Assembly (NCBI GenBank): GCA_028819255.1
Contig: JAPPMB010000152.1
Span: 1-33,948, forward strand
Source: Bryobacterales bacterium
GTDB lineage: Bacteria > Acidobacteriota > Terriglobia > Bryobacterales > UBA6623
Direction: 5' to 3'
Length of the DNA: 33,948 nt
Below the pieces are notes generated by a model. The model saw nothing but the letters and a program-made list of their open reading frames with translations, did not search any database and was not told where the DNA came from. Shown here piece after piece: positions 24,566 through 31,803 of the stretch (position 1 is its first letter; the number at the start of each line of letters is the position of its first letter). The translations under genes were made by a program, and so were the position numbers.

Positions 24566-24571
24566 ATCGTA
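24566..24571 (-). promoter_or_regulatory. -10 box of pta
   Basis: TACGAT on the minus strand with a 7-nt spacer to the pta ATG. No -35 is seen. The AAGGAA in the spacer is only one base from the ATG, too close to act as a ribosome site, so a leaderless start fits better. Confidence 0.5.
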
Positions 24572-24803
24572 GCCGTTTGGGGCGCCGCCGGTCGGAATCC
24601 GGTTCGCGGGGGGGCGATTGAGGCGTCGCCGCCTCCCGCGAGCACATCGGGACCGTTGGACGCGGGAACCGGTCCCAGCATGATCCGGGCAGCGCCGACG
24701 GCGTTTCGGGGAACGGAACCCGACACCCGACCGGGCCCGGAATCCACATCGCGGATGGCCGAGCGCGTGCCGCCCGATGCCCGGGCCTCCGCCGTGCCGG
24801 CCC

Positions 24804-26447
24804 TCAGTGCCCGGCGCCAGTGTCCCTGGTGATCAGCTCATGGATCTCCTCGCTCGTCACCGCGCCGATGAGCCTGCCGGATTTCCTGTCGAGCACCGGG
24901 AGAGCCGTCAGCGAGTGCTCCTGCATCTTCTCCAGCACTTCCTCCGCGTATTCGTCCTGCCACACATTCACCGAGACGCGTCGGATCACGTCGCCGAGCG
25001 GCACTTTGGACCACTCCGACTGCGGCAGGTATCTAAGCATGCTGACCGACACGAGTCCCGCCAGCTGCCCCTTTTCTGCGACGACGTATTCATGTTGGTG
25101 GGGGCCGACCCATTGCTCGGCGAACTCCCGGACCGTCAGGTCCGGCCCTGGAAAGGCGCAGGACCGGTCGAGAAAGTCATCCACCCTTACGTCGGCCAGG
25201 GCGAACCGAGTGAGCGAGGGCGGGAGAGGTCCGGATGAGCCCGCGGCTTCGAGACCGTGGGCACCGGAGGGCTTGCTGCGTCTCGCGACGACGCCGACCA
25301 GCGGGGGCAGCGCCAGGAGGTAGACGAACAGCACCATCATGAGCAGCGAGAAGAGCTCCTCCCCGATCATGTTGCTTTCCAGCAGCACCAGCAGCAGGGC
25401 GATCTCGGTAATGCCCTTGGCCAGAAACCCGGTCGAGAATGCGGCCGGATTTCGAATTCGAAGGACGACGGCGCCGAAGAACACTCCGGCGAACTTTGTC
25501 AGAACGGGCACGACGAGCAGGGCGGCCATGGCACCCAGAGGAAATTTCGCCAACGCGAGACTCAGCTGCAGACCGCCGGAGGCAAAGAAGAGCGGAACGA
25601 AGACGCCATCGGCAATGGTCCTCATGCCCGGCACGACCTCGCGGCGCAGCTGATACGGTAGACCCGACAGCGCGGCTCCGAAGAGCAGGGCGCCCAGGGA
25701 TCCGTGCAGCCTGACCGCTCCCGCCCCGGCGACCATGAGAAAGAGGCCGCCGAGCACGAGCCCGAAGGAGAGCTGGGGAACTCGCAGGCCGCGTTTCAGC
25801 TTGACAAAGAGAGGCGGAAGCACGCGTCTGGAGAAGAGGTACGCAAGGACGCCAAAGCAGCCGGTCTCGGCCACGAGCGTGAGAATGGTCAGGAAATGAA
25901 GTTCCGCGCCATCCTCGTTCACCAGGAATCCCATCAGGGGGAGGCCCATCAACTTGATGATCAGGATCGTAGTGAAGATCTGGATCCCAAAGGGATCTCG
26001 CAGACGGCCTTCCTCGGCCAGCACCTTGGCGACAATTCCCAGACTTGACAGCGAGAGAATCGTTGCAACGGCCAATGCCTGCCTGTCGCTCAGGCCGAAG
26101 CCGAAATCCACAATCCACCGCGAAGTGACGCAGTAGGCAAAGAACATCGGCGTCAGGAACGCCAGCAGCGCGACAACAACGAGCTTTCCGTGCAGTGAAG
26201 CGAACACGGCCGAACCGTCGATCTCGTCCAGCCCGACGAGAAAGAAGAGCAGGAAGACGCCGATGCCGAGCAACACCTCCAGTTCGGTGGTCAATTCAAC
26301 CAGACCGGTGACGGGGCCAAGCAGGACACCGGTTGCGGTGTAGGCCACAAGGGCGTTCAGCCTCAGCTGCTTGGTGACTCCCTCTGCGACCTTGGCTGTT
26401 GCGATCAACATGCCGGCCGAGAGCAGAGTTCCGTAAACTGGTTCCAC
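24804..26447 (-). CDS. CPA2-family cation:proton antiporter with C-terminal CBS pair
   Basis: A 547-residue inner-membrane protein of the Na+/H+ exchanger (KefB-like, CPA2) family. About 12 hydrophobic segments occupy residues 1-390, with recognisable pieces LVAYTATGVLLGPVTGL, GIGVFLLFFLVGLDEID, GLSDRQALAVATILSLSSLGIV, LGALLFGAALSGLP, FVPLFFASGGLQLSL and GFLAKGITEIALLL. A cytoplasmic tail carries two CBS motifs: LTVREFAEQW...QLAGLVSVSML and VWQDEYAEEVLEKMQEHSL...GRLIGAVTSEEIHELI. CBS domains usually sense adenine nucleotides, so energy-dependent gating is plausible. The TrkA-N domain of Kef channels is absent. I chose the GTG at 26447 (AGG about 7 nt upstream); a TTG at 26468 is the alternative. 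Confidence 0.88.
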   Translation of the reverse strand: MEPVYGTLLSAGMLIATAKVAEGVTKQLRLNALVAYTATGVLLGPVTGLVELTTELEVLLGIGVFLLFFLVGLDEIDGSAVFASLHGKLVVVALLAFLTPMFFAYCVTSRWIVDFGFGLSDRQALAVATILSLSSLGIVAKVLAEEGRLRDPFGIQIFTTILIIKLMGLPLMGFLVNEDGAELHFLTILTLVAETGCFGVLAYLFSRRVLPPLFVKLKRGLRVPQLSFGLVLGGLFLMVAGAGAVRLHGSLGALLFGAALSGLPYQLRREVVPGMRTIADGVFVPLFFASGGLQLSLALAKFPLGAMAALLVVPVLTKFAGVFFGAVVLRIRNPAAFSTGFLAKGITEIALLLVLLESNMIGEELFSLLMMVLFVYLLALPPLVGVVARRSKPSGAHGLEAAGSSGPLPPSLTRFALADVRVDDFLDRSCAFPGPDLTVREFAEQWVGPHQHEYVVAEKGQLAGLVSVSMLRYLPQSEWSKVPLGDVIRRVSVNVWQDEYAEEVLEKMQEHSLTALPVLDRKSGRLIGAVTSEEIHELITRDTGAGH

Positions 26448-26771
26448 GCTGCAGCCTGCTTGGTGCAAGGATACCAGCGCGTAGCGAGGCTCCGGCGATG
26501 TGAAGGGTCCTCAAGTCCGGTTGCCACGGCGACATGGCATCTTGAAGGCGCCTGCTGCGGAGGCTGCGACCGGGTTCGCGGACGCCGCTATGCAGTCCGC
26601 GGAGCAGTGCACTCCCGTCGTCCTCCTCCAGTGCGGCCCGGCGGCCGCAGGCAGGCCCCGCTGCCGACACGGTTCGGTGCCGCCGGGAGCCGCGAAGGCG
26701 ATTAGGGCTTGTCGCGGACGGAGCCCGAAGGAGCGGTGCGGTTCGGCCGCCCCCGGGCGGGGCCGCGAGGT
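26448..26771. other. Gene-free stretch
   Basis: About 320 bp between the antiporter start and the end of the 59-codon reading frame. TATCCT at 26468-26473 (minus strand) could be a -10 for the antiporter gene, giving a leader of about 14 nt. Nothing else definable is seen. Confidence 0.45.
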
Positions 26772-26951
26772 TCAAAGATGCCTGCCGGGTTCCGGGGCGC
26801 CCGGTACGCCACGGAGCGGACCTCGAGACGCCAGTTGCAGTTCTCGCCGCGCGCTCTTCGACGCGCAGTCCGCGCATGAGGACCTGAAGCCCCCCTTCCA
26901 GAGCAGCACTGCTCCAAGGCTGGAGGCAATCAGCAGCAGCAACCCGAACAC
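26772..26951 (-). CDS. Candidate 59-aa membrane-anchored small protein with CxxC
   Basis: A short reading frame starting GTG at 26951 and ending TGA at 26772. Residues 1-18 form a clean hydrophobic helix (FGLLLLIASSLGAVLLW), then KGGFRS, a CADC pair (Cys26 and Cys29), and a basic, low-complexity tail ending GRHL. A strong GGGAGG ribosome site lies 5 nt before the GTG. It begins 19 nt after the stop of the conserved small protein upstream on the same strand, so it has operon-like placement. The helix and ribosome site argue it is real; the tail and lack of a recognised family argue caution. The topology would leave the CxxC just inside or outside the membrane. Confidence 0.45.
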   Translation of the reverse strand: MFGLLLLIASSLGAVLLWKGGFRSSCADCASKSARRELQLASRGPLRGVPGAPEPGRHL

Positions 26952-26970
26952 CTCAGCCTCCCGTGTTTCG

Positions 26971-27219
26971 TCAGCGCGCCAGGAATGGCGGGTTCAGGCG
27001 TGAGAACTCGTGCTCGAACGGATCCAGTCCGCGCTCCTTGAGCTGGGCAACACACTCCGGGACGGAATCGCCGATCGCTTCGATGCGCTGCAGGGCAAGA
27101 TTCTTGGGCGTGTAGATCTGCATGGCGACAACCTTGCCGACGACAGCCTCGCGTGTCGCGAGATCGAGTCGATCCGGAGCCCTGCCGATCAGATCCTTGA
27201 AATTCGAGACAGCCGCCAT
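26971..27219 (-). CDS. Small conserved-looking protein (82 aa), unknown function
   Basis: A hypothetical soluble protein. The segment VVAMQIYTPKNLALQRIEAI, then GDSVPECVAQLKERGLDPFE and EFSRLNPPF, has the look of a conserved family of short Acidobacteriota proteins, but I cannot assign a function. Two ATGs are possible (27231 and 27219). I chose 27219 because GGGG lies 6 nt upstream, and TAGAAT, which would overlap the earlier ATG, ends 10 nt upstream and makes a better promoter than coding sequence. It is followed after 19 nt by the 59-codon membrane-protein frame. Confidence 0.65.
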   Translation of the reverse strand: MAAVSNFKDLIGRAPDRLDLATREAVVGKVVAMQIYTPKNLALQRIEAIGDSVPECVAQLKERGLDPFEHEFSRLNPPFLAR

Positions 27220-27229
27220 GCCTGACCCC

Positions 27230-27235
27230 ATTCTA
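27230..27235 (-). promoter_or_regulatory. -10-like box of the 82-aa gene
   Basis: TAGAAT on the minus strand, ending 10 nt before the ATG at 27219. No -35 is visible. It overlaps an alternative in-frame ATG at 27231, so promoter and longer-start readings are mutually exclusive. It is the weakest of the six short-spaced examples. Confidence 0.3.
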
Positions 27236-27689
27236 GGCGATGGACACGGCGACGGCTTGCGCTGAATCCGGACTGACGCTCAGCAACCCGACCGCACAGC
27301 GCGAGGGGGCCGATTCCCGCATCGGCGCCGCCGGAATTCTCCCGGCGTACGGACTGACACCGGTCCCTGCAGCCGGCAGCGACCGACATGCGGTGCCGCC
27401 GCGCCCCACCAGCAACCCTCTCCGCATCGACTCCGGCCGTGCGCCGGCAGAGAGGGCCATCGTGCGCTGGCGCGGCCAGTCCTGTACGATGATGCGCCTT
27501 GGCCGTTCCGATCGTGATTTCCTGAGGGAGGTGAAATCTCCCACGTCCCGGGGGCGACGCGGTCAGGATTTGGCGGTCCTGGGGTCGCGCCGGCAGAGAG
27601 GTCGGGCGGACCCTGCCGCACGCGCGTTCTGACCCGTCCTGTGGTCCGCTCTGGGAATGGAGCCGCCGGAACCGCGATAATGGGCCTGA
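27236..27689. other. Gene-free stretch between divergent genes
   Basis: About 450 bp. It contains TACGAT near 27484, a short stem GGGAG-(7 nt)-CTCCC near 27524, and the GATAAT box of the next gene. No recognisable protein is encoded on either strand. Confidence 0.45.
27676..27681 (+). promoter_or_regulatory. -10 box of the membrane phosphatase/xseA unit
   Basis: GATAAT with an 8-nt spacer to the ATG at 27690. No ribosome site and no -35 are seen. This predicts transcription starting at the start codon. Confidence 0.5.
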
Positions 27690-29237
27690 ATGCGTGGGTT
27701 TCGAGTCGCCGTCCCGCTGGCCTACCTCGTAGTCCTGGGAGTCGCCAGCGCTTTGCTTGCCGACCTTGCTTGGACGACCGTGACCTCGTACCGGAGCGGC
27801 TACGCTCTGGACCGGAAATTCAAGGCCGGTCCGGCGATCACGAACCGCCTTCTCGTGGCCGTGATCGATGGGTTGCGTACAGATCGCTCCGCAGCGCTGC
27901 CGATGTTCTCTTCGCTGGCGGAGCGCGGAGCCTCCGGGGTGGTTGAGGTCGGCCTGCCTTCGCTGTCCAGTCCCGCCCGGGCCTCCCTCGTTACGGGCGC
28001 CATGCCGGAAGTCAGCGGGGTGACGAACAACTCGTCGTACGGTCCTCCGCCCGTGCAGTCCCTGTACGGTCTCGCCCGGGAGGCTGGAATGGCGACAGCC
28101 GTTTACGGGACGCGATTCTGGTCCCGCGCCTTCGGGGATCTCATCGACTCGTACCGCCCGCCGGGAGGCAGGCCGGCATCCTACGGCTCCGATGACCTGG
28201 TCGCGTGGCAGTCACAATCCTGCGGGGAAGCGGAAGAGTTCCTCGGCAGCTCCGACGCCGCTCTGCGGGTCGTCGGCCTGCTGGCCGGCGACGACGCCGG
28301 TCACACTCACGGCGGCGAGTCCGGAGCCTACCGCGAGGTCACCGCGGCGGTGGACGCCTGCCTAGGGCGCTTGGTGGACGCAGTGGGTCCGGAAACCACC
28401 GTCGTGGCCGTGTCCGACCACGGGCACATTCACCGCTGGGGCAACGGAGGCCACGGGGGGCAGGAGCCGGAGGTCATCTTCGCGCCGTTCGCCATGGCCG
28501 GGCCGGGCATCCGCGTGTCGGGCCCCATCGAGGCGCGGATCGTAGACATCGCGCCCACGGCCAGCGTGCTCCTGGGACTGCCCATACCGGCAAACAGCCA
28601 GGGCAGGGTTCTCTGGGAGGCGCTGGAACTGCCGGAGGGCGCCGAGGCCGGTCTCCGCGAACTCGCGGAAGTTCAGCGCGAGGCTCTCGCGGGGCACATG
28701 CCGGACCGCGACGAGTCGCTTGCCGCGGAGCGGAGCGGCCGCGTGCCGGTGGTGGCGGCTGCAGGCGCATGGTTCCTCGGCATGGCCGTCATCGCCGTCT
28801 ACGGCCAGCGGCCCGTCACGATGGCGGCGGGGCTGGCCGCGTTCTTCGTGGGCTACTACGTGCTCTTCTATCTCTTCCAGTTGGGCTATTCGCTCAGCAG
28901 CATCGTCAGAGAGGAATTCATGTACTGGTTCTTCGCGCGCAACATTAGCGCGGCGGCGCTGGCCCTCGTCGCCGCCGCAGCCTGCGCGCGCCGTTTCGGC
29001 GACCTTCCCCGCGGCTTCGTCCTGCGCCTCTCGGTTCTCGTCACCAGCGTCTTGGCGTTGTTCGTGACGGTGACGCACTTCCGCTTCGGGCTCATCATGG
29101 AGGGCTGGATGATCGAGGTCGGTCCCGGATTCAAGGCCTACCTCGACCTGCTTGCGATCCTCGGCGTCGCGGTCGGGACGCCTGTCGCGCTGGCCCTGGA
29201 CCGGGCGCGCCGCCGCCGCGAGGCCCTCCGACTGTGA
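27690..29237 (+). CDS. Membrane-bound alkaline-phosphatase-superfamily phosphodiesterase/phosphotransferase
   Basis: A 515-residue protein. Residues about 7-28 are a transmembrane anchor. The catalytic domain (about 50-310) belongs to the alkaline phosphatase superfamily (type I phosphodiesterase/GPI ethanolamine-phosphate transferase-like): VIDGLRTD gives the first metal aspartate, SSPARASLVTG the probable Ser/Thr nucleophile region, AGDDAGHTHG and AVSDHGHIH further metal ligands, and GNGGHGG the final histidine. The C-terminal 200 residues hold about five hydrophobic helices (AGAWFLGMAVIAVYG, AAGLAAFFVGYYVLFYLFQ, AAALALVAAAACARR, LSVLVTSVLALFVTV and LDLLAILGVAVGTPVALAL). The overall layout, head group outside plus C-terminal membrane bundle, recalls eukaryotic GPI-ethanolamine-phosphate transferases. 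The stop overlaps the xseA GTG by 4 nt. Confidence 0.85.
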   Translation: MRGFRVAVPLAYLVVLGVASALLADLAWTTVTSYRSGYALDRKFKAGPAITNRLLVAVIDGLRTDRSAALPMFSSLAERGASGVVEVGLPSLSSPARASLVTGAMPEVSGVTNNSSYGPPPVQSLYGLAREAGMATAVYGTRFWSRAFGDLIDSYRPPGGRPASYGSDDLVAWQSQSCGEAEEFLGSSDAALRVVGLLAGDDAGHTHGGESGAYREVTAAVDACLGRLVDAVGPETTVVAVSDHGHIHRWGNGGHGGQEPEVIFAPFAMAGPGIRVSGPIEARIVDIAPTASVLLGLPIPANSQGRVLWEALELPEGAEAGLRELAEVQREALAGHMPDRDESLAAERSGRVPVVAAAGAWFLGMAVIAVYGQRPVTMAAGLAAFFVGYYVLFYLFQLGYSLSSIVREEFMYWFFARNISAAALALVAAAACARRFGDLPRGFVLRLSVLVTSVLALFVTVTHFRFGLIMEGWMIEVGPGFKAYLDLLAILGVAVGTPVALALDRARRRREALRL

Positions 29238-30760
29238 CGACACAGTTCGAGTTCCTGCCGCGCGGCCGCAGGGTGTACTCCGTCGCCGACCTGACTTCGG
29301 AGCTGAAGCGGTTGATCGAGGGCAAGTTTCCGAGTGTGAGGGTGAGCGGCGAGATCTCGAATGCCAGGAAGTACCGCAGCGGGCACTGGTACTTCACACT
29401 CAAGGACAAGAAGGCGCAGATCTCCTGCGTCTGCTTCCAAGGGCGCGCAAGGTACCTCGCCGCCAAGCCGGCCGACGGGCTCGCCGTCATTGCCGGCGGC
29501 CAGGTCAGCGTCTACGCGCGGCAGGGCAAGTACCAGCTCTACGTCGAGTCGCTTGAGCCGCAGGGGGCCGGCGCATTGCAGCTGGAGTTCGAGAGGCTCA
29601 AGGGCAGACTGAAGTCCGAAGGCCTGTTCGATGCGGACCGAAAGCGCAAGATTCCGCGAATGCCGCGCCGGATCGGCATCGTCACCTCGCCAACGGGGGC
29701 CGTCATCGCCGACATGCTCCGGATTCTCGAGCGACGGTTCCGGGGGCTCCACGTCCGGCTGTTTCCAGTCCGCGTGCAAGGCAGCGCGTCCGCCGGGGAA
29801 ATCGCCCTTGGCGTCAGGCACTTCAGCAATACCGAGTGGGCCGATGTCGTGATTGTCGGGCGAGGCGGCGGCTCCCTCGAGGACCTCTGGTCCTTCAACG
29901 AGGAGTCGGTTGCCCGCGCGATCGCGGCCTCGTCCGTGCCCGTGATCTCGGCAGTCGGCCACGAAACGGACTTCACGATTGCCGATTTCGTCGCTGACCT
30001 TCGTGCTCCCACGCCGTCCGCGGCCGCCGAACTCGCCGTCCCGGAGGCCGTTGCGGTGCGGCAGGCCGCGACCGACCACCTGGCACGCGCCTCGAAAGCC
30101 GTGAGACTGCGGCTCGCCGAAGCCCGCAACGCCCTGCACGACACCGGAATCGATGGCGCCGCAATCCGTCTTCGGCGCCGGATCGGCGATTACGGGCAAA
30201 GGGTTGACGACGCGGACCACGAGCTGCGTGCGGGGACGGCCGTCCGCCTTCGCGGTCTGAGGGCCCGCCTCGATCTTGTCGAGCGACGGCTGGCCCGCCT
30301 GGACCTGCGGGTCCGGCTCGCCAGGCAGCGCGAGCAGCTCGGCTCCCTGTCGGCGCGCATGCAGCCTGCCTTCCGCAGCGCACTGGACCGGCGCGCGTCC
30401 CGGCTGGCGGACACCCGGGCCGGGCTGGGCGTTGTGCGGGAACGCCTGGCTCGGGAGTCCGAGCGGCTCGGCACCGCCTCGCGGCTCCTCCTGCCGTCGA
30501 TGCGGGCCGGCCTGGAGCGCTGCGCCCTCAGGTTGAACGCGGCCTCCGGAAGACTGGAGGCGCTCAGCCCTCTGGCGATTCTCGAGCGCGGCTACTCGAT
30601 CGTGCGGACGGAAGCCGGGGTGGCGGTTCGGGAGCATGGGCAGGTCGCTCCCGGCGACTCTCTTTCGGTCCTCCTCCACAGGGGCTCGCTGGGCGTGCGC
30701 GTCGAGAACGCTTCGACGGACGGCAGAAATCGCCCTCCGTCCGGGGACAAGGCCCTATAA
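29234..30760 (+). CDS. xseA: Exodeoxyribonuclease VII large subunit
   Basis: The 508-residue catalytic subunit of exonuclease VII, which degrades single-stranded DNA together with XseB. The N-terminal OB-fold is visible (YSVADLTSELKRLIEG, VRVSGEISNARKYRSGHWYF and LKDKKAQISCVCF). The catalytic domain follows: RIGIVTSPTGAVIADML, VVIVGRGGGSLEDLWSFNEE, then SVPVISAVGHETDFTIADFVADLRAPTPSAA. The long coiled-coil segment (about 280-430), rich in Arg and Leu, is followed by the terminal SPLAILERGYSIVRT motif. The GTG at 29234 is coupled to the upstream phosphatase stop. No xseB reading frame follows: the next gene is a TlpA-like lipoprotein. The small subunit must be elsewhere if the enzyme is active. 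Confidence 0.95.
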   Translation: MTTQFEFLPRGRRVYSVADLTSELKRLIEGKFPSVRVSGEISNARKYRSGHWYFTLKDKKAQISCVCFQGRARYLAAKPADGLAVIAGGQVSVYARQGKYQLYVESLEPQGAGALQLEFERLKGRLKSEGLFDADRKRKIPRMPRRIGIVTSPTGAVIADMLRILERRFRGLHVRLFPVRVQGSASAGEIALGVRHFSNTEWADVVIVGRGGGSLEDLWSFNEESVARAIAASSVPVISAVGHETDFTIADFVADLRAPTPSAAAELAVPEAVAVRQAATDHLARASKAVRLRLAEARNALHDTGIDGAAIRLRRRIGDYGQRVDDADHELRAGTAVRLRGLRARLDLVERRLARLDLRVRLARQREQLGSLSARMQPAFRSALDRRASRLADTRAGLGVVRERLARESERLGTASRLLLPSMRAGLERCALRLNAASGRLEALSPLAILERGYSIVRTEAGVAVREHGQVAPGDSLSVLLHRGSLGVRVENASTDGRNRPPSGDKAL

Positions 30761-30761
30761 T
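30756..30761 (+). promoter_or_regulatory. -10 box for the TlpA/DsbD-N unit
   Basis: A perfect TATAAT overlapping the xseA stop codon, 33 nt before the ATG at 30795. No -35 hexamer is recognisable at 16-19 nt. It suggests separate transcription of the thioredoxin-fold genes with a leader of about 25 nt. Confidence 0.5.
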
Positions 30762-30794
30762 CGGGCTAGGCGCAGCTTGGGCGCCGACGTTGCG

Positions 30795-31304
30795 ATGCCG
30801 ACCATCTCCCGATTCTTGTCCCTTCTGGCGGTGGTTCTGACCGCGATTGCGTGCTCTTCCTCCGTCGAGGCCCCATTTGCCGGGAGCGAACCGGCCAGAC
30901 CCTTGCCTGAGTTCAGCATTCAGGATCTGGAAGGAAATCTCTTCACCAACGAAAACCTGGACGGAAGAGTGGCTCTCGTCAACTTCTGGGCCACATGGTG
31001 CGGACCGTGCAAGATCGAGATGCCGTGGTTCGTGGAGTTCCAGCGCAAGTACAAGGACCAGGGCTTCACGGTTCTGGCGATCTCTCTCGACGAAGAGGGG
31101 TGGGATCCGGTCCGCGAGTTCGCGGCGAGGCTGGAGCTGAACTTTCCGATCGTTCTGGGGGATGACGCCGTTGCCGACGACTTTGGCGGAATTCACGCGC
31201 TCCCGACCACGCTGATGGTGAACAGGGCGGGTGAGATCGTAGCCACCCACACGGGTCTCGTATCCCGAAGCACCTATGAGCAAGAGATCGAGGCGATGCT
31301 GTAA
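30795..31304 (+). CDS. TlpA-like thioredoxin-fold lipoprotein
   Basis: A 169-residue periplasmic thiol-disulfide protein of the TlpA/ResA/AhpC-TSA family. The N-terminal hydrophobic segment ends in AIAC with Cys20 as likely lipidation site. The thioredoxin fold starts at LPEFSIQDLEGN, carries the redox pair WCGPC (Cys69, Cys72), the ISLDEEGWD insertion typical of TlpA proteins, and the cis-proline motif ALPTT. It is probably a reductant for periplasmic disulfides or cytochrome maturation. The open frame extends upstream into the 3' end of xseA, but the ATG at 30795 matches the signal. Its end overlaps the next gene by 29 bp, and that gene encodes a DsbD-type N-terminal domain, a natural partner. 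Confidence 0.9.
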   Translation: MPTISRFLSLLAVVLTAIACSSSVEAPFAGSEPARPLPEFSIQDLEGNLFTNENLDGRVALVNFWATWCGPCKIEMPWFVEFQRKYKDQGFTVLAISLDEEGWDPVREFAARLELNFPIVLGDDAVADDFGGIHALPTTLMVNRAGEIVATHTGLVSRSTYEQEIEAML

Positions 31305-31779
31305 GGCCTTCGGACTGCTTGGCCCGGCCGCCGTCGCGTTGCTGCTGTCGGCGCCGACCCATCCGCAGTTCGCGGGATTCTCGGCGGCCTCGGTCGAGCC
31401 GAGCGCCGGGGTGACGGTGTCGGGCCCGGGCCCGCTCAGTGTCCCCATCTCGATTCGCATCCGGCGCGGCTACCACATCAACTCCAGTCAGCCCAACGAT
31501 CCGTACCTGATTCCCACGGTCCTGACCTGGGATGACGCTCCGCTCCGCGTCGGGTCGATCACCTACCCGCCACCCGAGAAAGTCCGCTACGAGTTCTCGG
31601 ACAAGCCGCTCTCGGTGTACTCGGGGCGCGTTGAGATCGTCACAACCTTCGAGGTCTCCGGCGTGCCGTCCGGAGTCGGCAAGCTCAGCGGCTCGTTCCG
31701 GTTCCAGGCCTGCAACGATGAGGTGTGCCTGCCTCCAAGGACGATTCCGGTGACGGTGCCCCTGCGCAGCCGGCCCTGA
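31276..31779 (+). CDS. Stand-alone DsbD N-terminal (nDsbD-like) domain protein
   Basis: A 167-residue exported protein. A hydrophobic signal (GLLGPAAVALLLSAPT) is followed by an immunoglobulin-like fold matching the N-terminal domain of thiol:disulfide interchange protein DsbD. Markers are the family's GYHINSSQP segment, LTW...YPPPEKVRYEF, the central SVYSGRVEIVTTFEV strand, and the redox pair FQACNDEVCLPP (Cys146, Cys151). The membrane electron-carrier domain and C-terminal thioredoxin of full DsbD are absent from this protein and from the window. With the overlapping TlpA-like gene, it could form a split periplasmic reductase relay. The ATG lies inside the upstream gene's last codons, so translation is coupled. 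Confidence 0.85.
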   Translation: MSKRSRRCCKAFGLLGPAAVALLLSAPTHPQFAGFSAASVEPSAGVTVSGPGPLSVPISIRIRRGYHINSSQPNDPYLIPTVLTWDDAPLRVGSITYPPPEKVRYEFSDKPLSVYSGRVEIVTTFEVSGVPSGVGKLSGSFRFQACNDEVCLPPRTIPVTVPLRSRP

Positions 31780-31789
31780 CGCGATTCGG

Positions 31790-31795
31790 TATGAT
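31790..31795 (+). promoter_or_regulatory. -10 box of the enoyl-CoA hydratase gene
   Basis: TATGAT with an 8-nt spacer to the ATG at 31804. No ribosome site and no -35 are evident. It is a further example of the short-spaced class. Confidence 0.5.
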
Positions 31796-31803
31796 TCTCG
31801 GCA

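Noticed and set aside
23359..24621. 420-codon open frame on the plus strand
   Set aside because: Antisense to pta; no recognisable protein.
24559..24747. 63-codon N-terminal extension of pta
   Set aside because: No homology, low complexity, and a -10 box directly before the internal ATG.
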